A stretch of DNA of 64,000 nucleotides from Amycolatopsis tolypomycina. Its GTDB lineage: Bacteria; Actinomycetota; Actinomycetes; Mycobacteriales; Pseudonocardiaceae. The translations under genes and the position numbers were made by a program. The stretch covers positions 6,266,001 to 6,330,000 of the forward strand of contig NZ_FNSO01000004.1 of NCBI RefSeq assembly GCF_900105945.1, written 5' to 3'. The notes below the pieces were generated by a model. The model made no database searches. It was not told the DNA's origin and saw only the letters and a program-made list of their open reading frames with translations. Below, in pieces: positions 36,411 to 44,362 of the stretch; the first letter of the stretch is position 1, and every line of letters begins with the position of its first letter.

Positions 36411-36662
36411 ATGACAACGCGAGGCTGGTACAAGGAGCGGACGCTCACCACGGTCGACACGGTCGGCCGGGAAGTGTCGGTGACGACCGGACTCACCCGC
36501 GACCCCGAAGGCCGCCTGGTCGCGGCCATCGCCATCAGCGACGGACCGACCGCGATCTACGCGTATTCCGGCAGCACCGGCGAGCCCACCGAGCTGGTCG
36601 CCAACGCAGCGGACACGGTCACGGAGCTTCGCAAGCTGGCAGGTGTCCCGCCGGCCCGCTGA
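36411..36662 (+). CDS. Hypothetical protein, 83 aa
   Basis: A small acidic-to-neutral protein starting at the ATG at 36411 with a GGAG about 12 nt upstream. Codon use is normal for the genome (strong GC third-position bias). It has no membrane segment or motif I recognise; ITT/TGL and AIAISDGPTAIYAYSG suggest a beta-rich fold. It is divergent from the RibD-like gene with an 89-bp gap. Existence is likely, function unknown. Confidence 0.55.
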   Translation: MTTRGWYKERTLTTVDTVGREVSVTTGLTRDPEGRLVAAIAISDGPTAIYAYSGSTGEPTELVANAADTVTELRKLAGVPPAR

Positions 36663-36948
36663 TACTGAAATTGACACCGCCGCGCCCGGGCTGGTGCTTC
36701 GGCGCGCTCCGGCGGGCGCGGGCCACTGCGGTTGCGCGTCACGCCCCGGGCGCGGTCCCGGCCCGGTCCACGGCCTTGAACCGGCCGAGCAGCGCCTGCC
36801 CGGCCGGCGAGTCCGCATCGAACGCGATGAGCCCGGCGAGGGCCGCCGCGTCCGCGCATTCCGCCGTCCCGGGCGCGGGAGCTCGGGATGCGGAGGAGTT
36901 CGACCCGCCGGATGTCCGCCGCGGCGACCGGGAGGAGCACCGGGGGGG
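36663..36948. other. 286-bp gap with a possible gene remnant
   Basis: No complete gene. On the minus strand, one frame reads ADAAALAGLIAFDADSPAGQ and then continues to a TGA at about 36739. It looks like the C-terminal end of a protein, but no start or ribosome-binding site precedes it. It may be the stump of a lost gene downstream of the ProA-like gene. The rest shows nothing I can name. Confidence 0.35.
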
Positions 36949-38181
36949 TCAGCCCGGCAGGACCGCGTACTGGCGGACGTAGAGGTCCGTGTACGTCACC
37001 GGGCCGCGCGGGCCGGGGACCTTGTCGAGGTTGATGCCGGTTTCCGGGACGGCGAGCAGCTTGAAGCCGTCGAGGAGGCGGGTCGGGGCGTTCCAGAAGA
37101 CGCCGGTGCCGGTGTAGCCGTCGAAGAAGGCGTCGGCGGCCGACTCGTCCTCGGTGGCGATGCCCGCCGCCAGGCCGGAGGTGCGCTCGTTGGCGATCTC
37201 GACGGCGTCGCCGAGCGAGCCGACCTTCGCGACCGTGACGGTCGCCTCGCGGTCGGAGTCCAGCGCCCATTCGTAGCCGATGGGGTGCTCGTGCGGGGCC
37301 AGCGACGGGGTGACGCCGCGCTCGGCGAGGGCCTCCGAGAGAGCGGGCCAGGCGTCGTCGTGGATGTCCTCGTGGATGAGGAGCAGGTTCAGCCGGTTGC
37401 AGACGCCCAGCCGGTCGAGGCTGGCGTGCACGAGGTCGCGCGCCTTGGTGACGTCCGCCCCGCGGTCGACGTAGAGGACGCCGCCGCCATCGGCGTGGGC
37501 GAGGGTGCGCACGCCGTGGACCGCGGCTTCGGTGGCGAGGGCGCGGGTGCTGTCGCCGCTGCCGCGCAGGATGACCAGCGGCACGAGGCCGGGCAGCCGC
37601 ACGAGCGCGGACGCCGCCTCCCGCTCGACCCGCGGGACGAGCTGGACGCAGTCGGCGTCGATGCCCGCTTCCGCCAGCGCGGGCGCGATGACGACCTCAC
37701 GCAGCCGCTGTGCCGAACCGAGCGCGGCCGAGCCGGTGCGCAGGACGCCGGCGTTGCGCGACTTGACCAGCTGGGATGCCACGTCGACGGTGACGTTCGG
37801 CCGCGCCTCGTAGTTCGCGCCGATGACGCCGACCGGCCGCCGCCGCTCGACCAGCCGCAGCCCATCGTCCAGGGTGGACACCTCGACGGAACGCTCCTGG
37901 TGCGGGGCGCCGGCGAGCAGCCGCAGCTGTTCGGCCATGCCGGTGAGACGCTCGGGGGTGATGGTGAGCCGGTCGAGCAGGCCGGCGCTCATCCCGTCGG
38001 CCTTCGCGCGCTCGACGTCGGCCTGGTTGGCTTCGAGGATCTCGTCGCGGTGCGCGAGCAGCCGTTCGGCCATCCCGGTGAGGGCGGCATCGACGGCCTG
38101 AGCGCTCGCAGCGGCCAGCGACGGCGCGGCCAGCTTCGCAGCCCGTGCGCACTCCTCGACGGCCTTGGCGACCTCGTCCAT
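36949..38181 (-). CDS. Glutamate-5-semialdehyde dehydrogenase-like protein (ProA family)
   Basis: 410 aa, the usual ProA length. GVIGANYEARPNVTVDVA is the ProA signature and the presumed catalytic Cys lies in LGVCNRLNLLLIH. VLYVDRGADVTKARDL and ETGINLDKVPGPRGP also align with ProA, but the last motif differs from the usual ARGPMGL ending. It could be ProA or a divergent paralogue. The ATG at 38181 has GGAGGGAG 8 nt upstream. No proB is adjacent. proA is not assigned as a symbol because proB is absent and motifs diverge. Confidence 0.85.
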   Translation of the reverse strand: MDEVAKAVEECARAAKLAAPSLAAASAQAVDAALTGMAERLLAHRDEILEANQADVERAKADGMSAGLLDRLTITPERLTGMAEQLRLLAGAPHQERSVEVSTLDDGLRLVERRRPVGVIGANYEARPNVTVDVASQLVKSRNAGVLRTGSAALGSAQRLREVVIAPALAEAGIDADCVQLVPRVEREAASALVRLPGLVPLVILRGSGDSTRALATEAAVHGVRTLAHADGGGVLYVDRGADVTKARDLVHASLDRLGVCNRLNLLLIHEDIHDDAWPALSEALAERGVTPSLAPHEHPIGYEWALDSDREATVTVAKVGSLGDAVEIANERTSGLAAGIATEDESAADAFFDGYTGTGVFWNAPTRLLDGFKLLAVPETGINLDKVPGPRGPVTYTDLYVRQYAVLPG

Positions 38182-38530
38182 CGTTTCGTCTCCCTCCGCG
38201 CGGACCACCAGTTTGCCGCATGCACGACACCGGCCGGTTGGCGGCTCCACCGCCGGTCACCAGCGGCGGCCGCCGTTCGCCGGTGCGCACCCACGGCCGG
38301 GCGGCTTGCGCCGGGACGCCGGGCGGGCGGCTTCCCCGCCGATCGGCGGGACCGGCAGCCGCGATGGGGCCGGCGACGGCGCCCGCCCACGCCACAGCAG
38401 CCGCCCACGCCACAGCAGCCGCAACGGCGAACCGGCGACCTGCGCCGACCGGCCAACACCCACCGCGACAGCGGCCATCGACCGGCGCCCGGGCCGGGAG
38501 CCGCCGCGACGGCGACCAGCGTCGGCGGCG
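38182..38530. other. 349-bp gene-free gap with a small tandem repeat
   Basis: I see no gene. An 18-bp unit, CCGCCCACGCCACAGCAG, occurs twice head to tail at 38383-38400 and 38401-38418. The rest is GC-rich, with many CGG and GCC runs and no clear hairpin terminator. The promoter of the ProA-like gene must lie at its left end. Confidence 0.5.
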
Positions 38531-39304
38531 CTACTTGGCTACGGGCTCCAGGAGCCACAGCGCGCCGGCCAGGAGGCAGCTGATCGTGGCCACCGCGAAG
38601 ACCAGGATCCACAGGATCGGCGGCACCGCGGTGAGGCGGCCCAGCTGGTCCGCGTCGGAGTCGCGGGCCTGGCCGCGGCGTCGCTTGATCTGCAGCTCGG
38701 CCACCGGGCGCACGCCTCCGAACAGCAGGAACCACGTCACCAGGTAGCTGAACGGCGCCTGGACCTCGACCGGCGCGACGAACGCGACCAGTGCGAGCAC
38801 CGCCGCGCTGGCGACGACCGTGAACACCCCGTAGGCGTTGCGGACCATCACCAGCACGCCGAGCAGCAGGAGCGCGATCAGGACCAGCACCGTGCCGACC
38901 AGATCCGCGCCCAGCAGGCTGGCGAACAGCAGCCCCAGGGCCGACGGCGCCAGGTAGCCGGCCATCGCGGTGAAGGCCATGCCCGGCCCCTCGGGCTTGC
39001 CGCGCGAGACGGTGACGCCCGAGGTGTCCGAGTGCAGCTTGATGCCCTGCAGGCGCCGTCCGACCAGGACCGCGGCCAGCGCGTGGCCGGCCTCGTGCAC
39101 CATCGTGACGACGTTGCGCGCGCGCCGCCACGCCGTGCCGCCGACCAGCACGACCAGCAGTGCGACACCACCGGCGACCAGCGTGATCACCGCGGGGGCC
39201 TGGGCCTGTTCGAGCAGCGTGGGGTTGGTGGCGGCAGCCGCGTGGAACGCTGACAGGGCGTCACCGGCCGGGCCGCCGAGCGCGAGGGGAACGGGCGAGC
39301 TCAC
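38531..39304 (-). CDS. M50-like membrane metalloprotease
   Basis: 257 aa with about six hydrophobic helices. HEAGH (MVHEAGHALAAV, near residue 70) is the HExxH zinc motif placed at a membrane helix, as in M50B-like intramembrane proteases. A second conserved block lies around the AMAGYLAPSALGLL segment. No PDZ domain is present. It starts at the GTG at 39304 with GAGGTG upstream. Substrate and signal are unknown; anti-sigma factor or membrane-protein cleavage would fit the family. Confidence 0.85.
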   Translation of the reverse strand: MSSPVPLALGGPAGDALSAFHAAAATNPTLLEQAQAPAVITLVAGGVALLVVLVGGTAWRRARNVVTMVHEAGHALAAVLVGRRLQGIKLHSDTSGVTVSRGKPEGPGMAFTAMAGYLAPSALGLLFASLLGADLVGTVLVLIALLLLGVLVMVRNAYGVFTVVASAAVLALVAFVAPVEVQAPFSYLVTWFLLFGGVRPVAELQIKRRRGQARDSDADQLGRLTAVPPILWILVFAVATISCLLAGALWLLEPVAK

Positions 39305-39511
39305 CCGGACACCTCACCACAGGCGATATCTGGCTACTGTGAGTCCCCACCGATCGCCGCTTCGCGGGTTCCGGTATTGGGTCGTGACGCTCTCCTCTCT
39401 GTTGGGGCGACCAGGATGGACCGGCCGGCGCGCCGAGGCATCGCGGCCCGAACGGGGATCCGACTTCCGGCAAGCGGGCTCAGCCGCCAGCGTGCCGCCA
39501 CTTACGTCAGG

Positions 39512-40417
39512 TCATCGCGACTCTCGCATCCGGGCCTCTCCCTCCACGCGGAACAGGAACGACACCCAGCTGCGGAACGGCGCCCAGGCCTGGGCGATCT
39601 CCGCCAGTTCCTCGGCTCCCGCCTCCGGGAGGTGGTACGCGTCGCGCAGGATCTCGTGGAGGCGGGTTTCTCCGTGGGGGAACACGTCCGGGTGGCCGGC
39701 TCCGCGGATCAGCGTCAGCTCCGCGCTGAAGCGGCCGATGCCCGGCAGCAGCTGCAGCTCCTTCAACGCCTCCTCGGCCGGCATGGCGCGCAACGCCGCC
39801 GCATCCAGCTTTCCCTCGGCCGCCGCCTCGGCTATCGCTCGGAGGCGGGGCAGCTTCGAGCCCGGGAGGCCCGGCAGGTACTCCAGCTTCGCCAGTGCCG
39901 CCGGGGCCGGGAACGCCCTCAGCCTGCAGCCGCCCACGTCGACCTCCGTGCCGTGGCGCTCGGTCAGGCGACGGCGCAGCCGGACCGCCTGCGTCATCCA
40001 GATGCGGTGGCTCAGCACCGCCCAGCACGCCGCCTCGTACGGCGATGCGAACAGCACCGGGCGCAGCCCCGGATGTAGTGCCTGCAGCAGCGACACCACC
40101 GGATCGCGGGCGCCGGCCTCCGGGAACGCCGTGCCGTCGATGTCCAGCGAACACATCCGCCGCACCTGGGCCACCACCGCTTCGGTGTGCTCGGCCGGGC
40201 CGTGGACCTCGACCGTGACCTCGCCGGGCGATCTCTGCCGCAGCACCGCTCCCACCGGCGTCCATGCGCCCTCCACCGCGAACGCCACCCGGAGTGCGCC
40301 GGGCTCGGATTCCGGCTGCCCGGCGGGGGCGAAGCCGGTCAGGAAGCGGGCCGCCGCGGCCAGGTCGAACTCGCCCTGCACCGTGAGCTCGCCGCAGGGG
40401 CGGGAAATCGTCGTCAT
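39512..40417 (-). CDS. HhH-GPD DNA glycosylase, AlkA-like
   Basis: 301 aa. An N-terminal AlkA-N-like domain (to about residue 95) precedes an HhH-GPD fold with the helix-hairpin-helix LQLLPGIGRFSAELTLIRGA and the downstream Asp in GAGHPDVFPHGET. The family excises alkylated bases. The glycine-proline-aspartate region is normal, so the enzyme is probably active. It stands alone; no ada or alkB gene is adjacent. The ATG at 40417 is preceded by AGGAGGAAAG. Confidence 0.87.
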   Translation of the reverse strand: MTTISRPCGELTVQGEFDLAAAARFLTGFAPAGQPESEPGALRVAFAVEGAWTPVGAVLRQRSPGEVTVEVHGPAEHTEAVVAQVRRMCSLDIDGTAFPEAGARDPVVSLLQALHPGLRPVLFASPYEAACWAVLSHRIWMTQAVRLRRRLTERHGTEVDVGGCRLRAFPAPAALAKLEYLPGLPGSKLPRLRAIAEAAAEGKLDAAALRAMPAEEALKELQLLPGIGRFSAELTLIRGAGHPDVFPHGETRLHEILRDAYHLPEAGAEELAEIAQAWAPFRSWVSFLFRVEGEARMRESR

Positions 40418-40510
40418 CTTTCCTCCTCGGATCGGATCGGAACCTTGCCTGCGACGTTAGGAAGGGGGACCGACAATTCCGGGGGTCGAACGCCTGAACG
40501 CGGATTTGTT

Positions 40511-40524
40511 CACTCGATCGAGTG
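40511..40524 (+). promoter_or_regulatory. Perfect 14-bp palindrome upstream of the methyltransferase
   Basis: CACTCGATCGAGTG is a perfect inverted repeat with no spacer, 47 bp before the methyltransferase GTG. Its form suits a dimeric regulator such as TetR. No regulator gene is adjacent to it, and I cannot place a good -35/-10 pair relative to it. Confidence 0.45.
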
Positions 40525-40570
40525 GGCGGGGAGTTGGCATACTGCCGGTATCCGAAAGTCAGGAGGACCC

Positions 40571-41320
40571 GTGCCGACCAGCGCTTCCGACCGCCTCCGG
40601 TCCCTGCTCGGGACGCCGGCCGAGACGGAGAACGGCTACCTCGACCTGCTGGGCGCCGCGGACCAGGCCGGTCCGCCGACCGGGCTCACGCAGCGCCTGA
40701 TGCGCACGACCCTGCTCCCGCAGGTCTACGAGCGGTACTGGCGCCCCGCTCTCGGCCGGGCGCTCAAAGGCCCGCTCGGGCCGAGCATGGCGGGGGAAGT
40801 CCGGCTCGCCGTGCGGCACCTCGCCCTGCAACCGGGCCACACCGTGCTCGACGTGGCCTGCGGCACCGGCCGGTTCACCCGCGCGTTCGGCGCGGCCGTC
40901 GGCCCGGACGGGCTCGCCATCGGGCTCGACGGCGCCCGCACCATGCTCGCCAAAGCCGTGGCCGAGGGCGGTCCGGACACCGTCGCCTACCTGCGCGCGG
41001 ATGCGGTGCACCTCCCGCTGAAGCCGTCCACAGTGGACGGCGTCTGCTGCTTCGCCGCGCTCCACATGTTCGCCGAGCCGGAGACCGCGTTGGACTCCTT
41101 CGCGCGCGTGCTGAAACCGGGTGGCCGGATCGTGCTGCTGACCAGCGCCCGCCGCAGCCGGCAGCCCGCCCGCCTGCTCGAATCGGCCGGCGGGCTGGTG
41201 AGCGGCCAGAAGATGTTCGACCGCGGGGAAATCGCGGCGAACCTGCGCGCCCGCGGCTTCACGGAGATCACCGAGCGGTACGCCGGCGTCACGCAGATCG
41301 TGGCGGGCCGGCTCGGCTGA
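40571..41320 (+). CDS. Class I SAM-dependent methyltransferase
   Basis: 249 aa. Motif I is LDVACGTGRFTRAF, motif II includes VAYLRADAVHLPL, and a post-motif FARVLKPGGRIVLLT completes the class I fold. The preceding ~70 residues form a helical cap like that of UbiE-type small-molecule methyltransferases. The GTG at 40571 has a perfect AGGAGG (40561-40566) 4 nt upstream. The substrate is unknown, and neighbours give no pathway clue. Confidence 0.9.
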   Translation: MPTSASDRLRSLLGTPAETENGYLDLLGAADQAGPPTGLTQRLMRTTLLPQVYERYWRPALGRALKGPLGPSMAGEVRLAVRHLALQPGHTVLDVACGTGRFTRAFGAAVGPDGLAIGLDGARTMLAKAVAEGGPDTVAYLRADAVHLPLKPSTVDGVCCFAALHMFAEPETALDSFARVLKPGGRIVLLTSARRSRQPARLLESAGGLVSGQKMFDRGEIAANLRARGFTEITERYAGVTQIVAGRLG

Positions 41321-41359
41321 GCACCGCGGATTGTCGGGGGTCCCGGTTAGCATCGCCCC

Positions 41360-42682
41360 ATGACCCACACCGCCCCCGTCCCGCCCGACGACAGCTACCT
41401 GCGTTCCCTGGTCGAGGCCACCGCCGACGCCGTCACGGCCGCCGAACCGCTGTCCTCGCCACACACCGGCGCGGACGAGGCGACGCGGGCCGAAGTGACG
41501 GCCGCGGTCGAACGCACTTCACCCGATCTGGTGGCGTTGAGCCAAGATCTGCACGGCCACCCCGAAGAGGGGTTCGCCGAGCACCGGTCGGTCCGCGCCC
41601 TCGCCGACCTGTTGCACCGCCACGGCCACGAAGCCACGGTCGGCGTCGGCGGGCTCGACACCGCGCTGCGCGTCAGCACACCGGCGCAAGCGGGCCCGCA
41701 CATCGCGGTGCTCGCCGAGTACGACGCGCTGCCCGGGCTCGGCCACGCGTGCGGCCACAACGTCATCTGCACCACCGCCGCGGGCGGCTTCCTCGGCGCC
41801 GCCACCGTCGCCGAGCGGCTCGGCGGCCGCGTCAGCCTGATCGGCACGCCCGCCGAGGAAGGCGGGGGCGGCAAGGAGATCCTCGCCCGCGCCGGCGTGT
41901 TCGACGACGTCGACGCGGTGATCATGCTGCACCCGTTCAGCCACGACATCGCGTTGCACCCGTTCCTCGGGCGGCGTCAGCTGGAGATGGTCTTCCACGG
42001 CGTCGGCGCGCACGCGAGCGCCCAGCCGTTCATGGGCCGCAACGCGCTCGACGCCGCCGTCGCCGCGTACCAAGGCGTCGCCGCCCTGCGCCAGCAGCTT
42101 CCGCAGAGCGATCGCGTCCACGGCGTGTTCACCGACGGCGGCGCCCGGCCCAACGTCATCCCGGCGCGGGCCGCGTTGCTGTTCTACCTGCGGTCCCAGA
42201 CCCCGGAGACCCTGCGCGACCTCGCCGCGCGCATGACGTCGATCGCCGAAGGCGCCGCGGCGATGACCGGCTGCGGTGTCGAGCTGATCTGGGACGCCCA
42301 GGCGGCCTACCTGCCGATCCGGTTCAACACCGCGCTCGCCGGCCGCTGGTCGGCCAACCAAGTGATCACCGGCCGCAAGCCACTGCCACCGGGCATCGTG
42401 CCGGAGTCGCTCACCGGCTCGACCGACCTGGGCAACCTGTCGTACCGCATGCCGGCGTTGCACCCCATGCTCGCGGTCTCGGGTCCGACGGTGGCGTTGC
42501 ACACCAAGGAGTTCGCGGCCGCGGCGGGGTCGGAGACAGGCGACGCGGGAGTCCGGGACGGCGCACTCGGGCTCGCCCTCACCGCCGCCGACTATCTCGG
42601 CGACGCCGAGCTGCGGCAGGCCGTGCACGACGAGTTCGAGGCGGCGGGAGGTGCGCTGGACGTCCCGTCGTTCTTCGCCTGA
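41360..42682 (+). CDS. M20-family amidohydrolase
   Basis: 440 aa. The metal-site motifs are LAEYDALPGLGHACGHNV and GTPAEEGGGGK; the dimerisation domain includes GVGAHASAQPFMGRNALDA. The order and spacing match aminoacylase/AbgB-like M20D peptidases, which cut N-acyl or aminobenzoyl-glutamate bonds. The ~50-residue N-terminal tail is unusually long and helical. It starts at the ATG at 41360, 39 bp after the methyltransferase. The substrate is unknown. Confidence 0.9.
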   Translation: MTHTAPVPPDDSYLRSLVEATADAVTAAEPLSSPHTGADEATRAEVTAAVERTSPDLVALSQDLHGHPEEGFAEHRSVRALADLLHRHGHEATVGVGGLDTALRVSTPAQAGPHIAVLAEYDALPGLGHACGHNVICTTAAGGFLGAATVAERLGGRVSLIGTPAEEGGGGKEILARAGVFDDVDAVIMLHPFSHDIALHPFLGRRQLEMVFHGVGAHASAQPFMGRNALDAAVAAYQGVAALRQQLPQSDRVHGVFTDGGARPNVIPARAALLFYLRSQTPETLRDLAARMTSIAEGAAAMTGCGVELIWDAQAAYLPIRFNTALAGRWSANQVITGRKPLPPGIVPESLTGSTDLGNLSYRMPALHPMLAVSGPTVALHTKEFAAAAGSETGDAGVRDGALGLALTAADYLGDAELRQAVHDEFEAAGGALDVPSFFA

Positions 42683-42685
42683 CAC

Positions 42686-42735
42686 CTGAGGATCGGCTGA
42701 GTTTTCTCAGCTGATTCTTCTCAGCAAAGCCTGAG
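42686..42735. repeat. Cluster of CTGAG/CTCAG elements before htrA
   Basis: Five copies of the pentamer lie within 50 bp: CTGAG at 42686 and 42697, CTCAG at 42706 and 42720, CTGAG at 42731. They build alternative hairpins: GCTGAG-TTTT-CTCAGC (42696-42711) and CTCAG-N6-CTGAG (42720-42735). They follow the M20 gene and precede the HtrA-like protease by 45 bp. They could end transcription or bind a stress regulator. Confidence 0.5.
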
Positions 42736-42780
42736 GTGTTTCCACAGGCTGCTCACAAGCACGGGCGCGAATCTTGTCCC

Positions 42781-43803
42781 ATGACCGAGAACGAGAGTCG
42801 GCCCGGCCCCGCCTCACCCGGTGGGCACCAGCCGCACCAGCACACCAACCCGCAGTACGGGCCGTACGCGCAGCACGCCTACCAGCAGCAGGCGCCGCCG
42901 AATCCGCTCTTCACGCCGCCGCCGGGTCCTCAGGCGCCCACGGCGCTGAAGGCCAAGCCGCGCAAGGGCGGCCGCGTCGCGATGATCGTCAGCGCGACCG
43001 CGCTCGGTGCCGCGCTGGTCGGTGGCGTAGGCGGCGCGGCGATCGTCGGGCTCACGACGAACTCGGCGGACGGCGCGACGACGTCGGTCACCACGCCGGC
43101 GGCGAACGGGCAGACGGTCTCGAACCCGACCTCCGGCGACGTCAGCGCCGTCGCGGCGAAGGTGACGCCGAGCGTCGTCCAGATCAACGTCACGACCGAC
43201 CAGGGCGAGGCCATCGGCTCCGGCGTCATCCTCACCTCCGACGGCCGGATCCTGACCAACGCGCACGTCGTGAACGGCGCCCAGAACGTCGTCATCACCA
43301 CATCCGACGGCAAGAAGTACCAGGCCAGCGTGGTCGGCGCGGACACCAAGGCGGACATCGCCGTGGTCCAGGCCCAAAACGCCAGCGGCTTGACGGCGGC
43401 GAGCCTGGGCGACTCGAGCAAGCTTGTCGTCGGCCAGGAAGTGGTCGCGATCGGCTCGCCGGGCGGCCTGCAGAACACCGTCACCACCGGCATCGTCAGC
43501 GCGCTGAACCGGAACCTGTCCGACATCGGGCAGGGCGAGCAGCAGCAGCGCTCGCCGTTCAGCCGCACGTCGAACCAGAGCGAAGACTCGCCCAGCTACA
43601 CCGCGATCCAGACCGACGCCGCGATCAACCAGGGCAACTCCGGCGGCGCGCTGGTCGACGCCCAGGGCAACGTGATCGGCATCAACTCGGCGCTCTACAG
43701 CCCGTCGGCTTCGGCCAACGGCGCGGCGGGCAGCGTCGGGATCGGCTTCGCCATCCCGATCAACGACGCCAAGAAGATCGTCGACCAGATCGTGAACAAC
43801 TAG
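42781..43803 (+). CDS. HtrA/DegP-like membrane-anchored serine protease lacking PDZ
   Basis: 340 aa. The cytoplasmic N-terminus (1-~62) is rich in Pro, Gln and His. A membrane helix covers ~65-91, then a Thr-rich linker, then the trypsin fold with the triad H162 (TNAHVV), D192 (ADIAVV) and S287 (GNSGGA). The protein stops right after the protease domain, so the C-terminal PDZ of most HtrA proteins is missing. The ATG at 42781 is preferred to an in-frame ATG at 42736 because the protein-like codon pattern begins there. Likely envelope protein quality control. Confidence 0.9.
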   Translation: MTENESRPGPASPGGHQPHQHTNPQYGPYAQHAYQQQAPPNPLFTPPPGPQAPTALKAKPRKGGRVAMIVSATALGAALVGGVGGAAIVGLTTNSADGATTSVTTPAANGQTVSNPTSGDVSAVAAKVTPSVVQINVTTDQGEAIGSGVILTSDGRILTNAHVVNGAQNVVITTSDGKKYQASVVGADTKADIAVVQAQNASGLTAASLGDSSKLVVGQEVVAIGSPGGLQNTVTTGIVSALNRNLSDIGQGEQQQRSPFSRTSNQSEDSPSYTAIQTDAAINQGNSGGALVDAQGNVIGINSALYSPSASANGAAGSVGIGFAIPINDAKKIVDQIVNN

Positions 43804-43864
43804 GACGCGGACGGGCCGTGGTCGGGGCGGCCCGTCCCCCCGCTTCGGGGAGCGGGAGAACACG

Positions 43865-43911
43865 CGAAGGCCGTTTCGAGAGTCAATCGGGGGCTCTCGA
43901 AACGGCCTTCG
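43865..43911. terminator. Strong bidirectional terminator, 18-bp perfect stem
   Basis: CGAAGGCCGTTTCGAGAG (43865-43882) pairs perfectly with 43894-43911 around an 11-nt loop. It lies between the convergent htrA-like and DUF3224 genes, 61 bp past the first and 7 bp before the second. There is no long U-tract, which is common in actinomycetes. Confidence 0.85.
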
Positions 43912-43917
43912 TGCTGC

Positions 43918-44295
43918 TCACAGCTCGTACGTGAGCGTGAAGGTGTGGTTCTGCCCGGCGTCGATCTCGATGCTCGCCGTCCCGGAGATCCCGGTCAGCT
44001 CGCCGAAGCCCGAGCCGGTGAGGATCTTCAGCGTCAGACCGGAGTCGTCGGCCGAGTGGTGCAGGACGAAGCCGCCCTTGCGACCGTCGACCGAGACCTC
44101 GAGACGTTCGAAGGCGACGTACGCGCGCGAAGCAGCGTTGGACGCCGACAGCATCTCGACGGTGCTGGTTCCCTCGACCGCGCCGGTGAACGTCTTGGCG
44201 ATCGCCACCCGGGCGAATTCCGTGCCGGCGGCCTCGTCGGAGGCCTGCGGCTCCCACTTGTCGAGGACGAACGACGCGGTGGCAGTGCTGGTCAT
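43918..44295 (-). CDS. DUF3224 protein
   Basis: 125 aa, all in one small beta-barrel-like domain. AKTFTGAVEGTSTVEML, AFERLEVSVDGRKGGFVLHH, GSGFGELTGISGTASIE and the overall length match DUF3224 (lipocalin-like). The starting ATG at 44295 is 12 bp after a GAAAGGAAA. Function unknown; the family is common in actinobacteria. Confidence 0.85.
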   Translation of the reverse strand: MTSTATASFVLDKWEPQASDEAAGTEFARVAIAKTFTGAVEGTSTVEMLSASNAASRAYVAFERLEVSVDGRKGGFVLHHSADDSGLTLKILTGSGFGELTGISGTASIEIDAGQNHTFTLTYEL

Positions 44296-44362
44296 GGCTG
44301 GTTTCCTTTCGCGGATGCCCCCAGCCTGCCAGCCATACCTGACAGGTTGCGTCAGGTATTCC

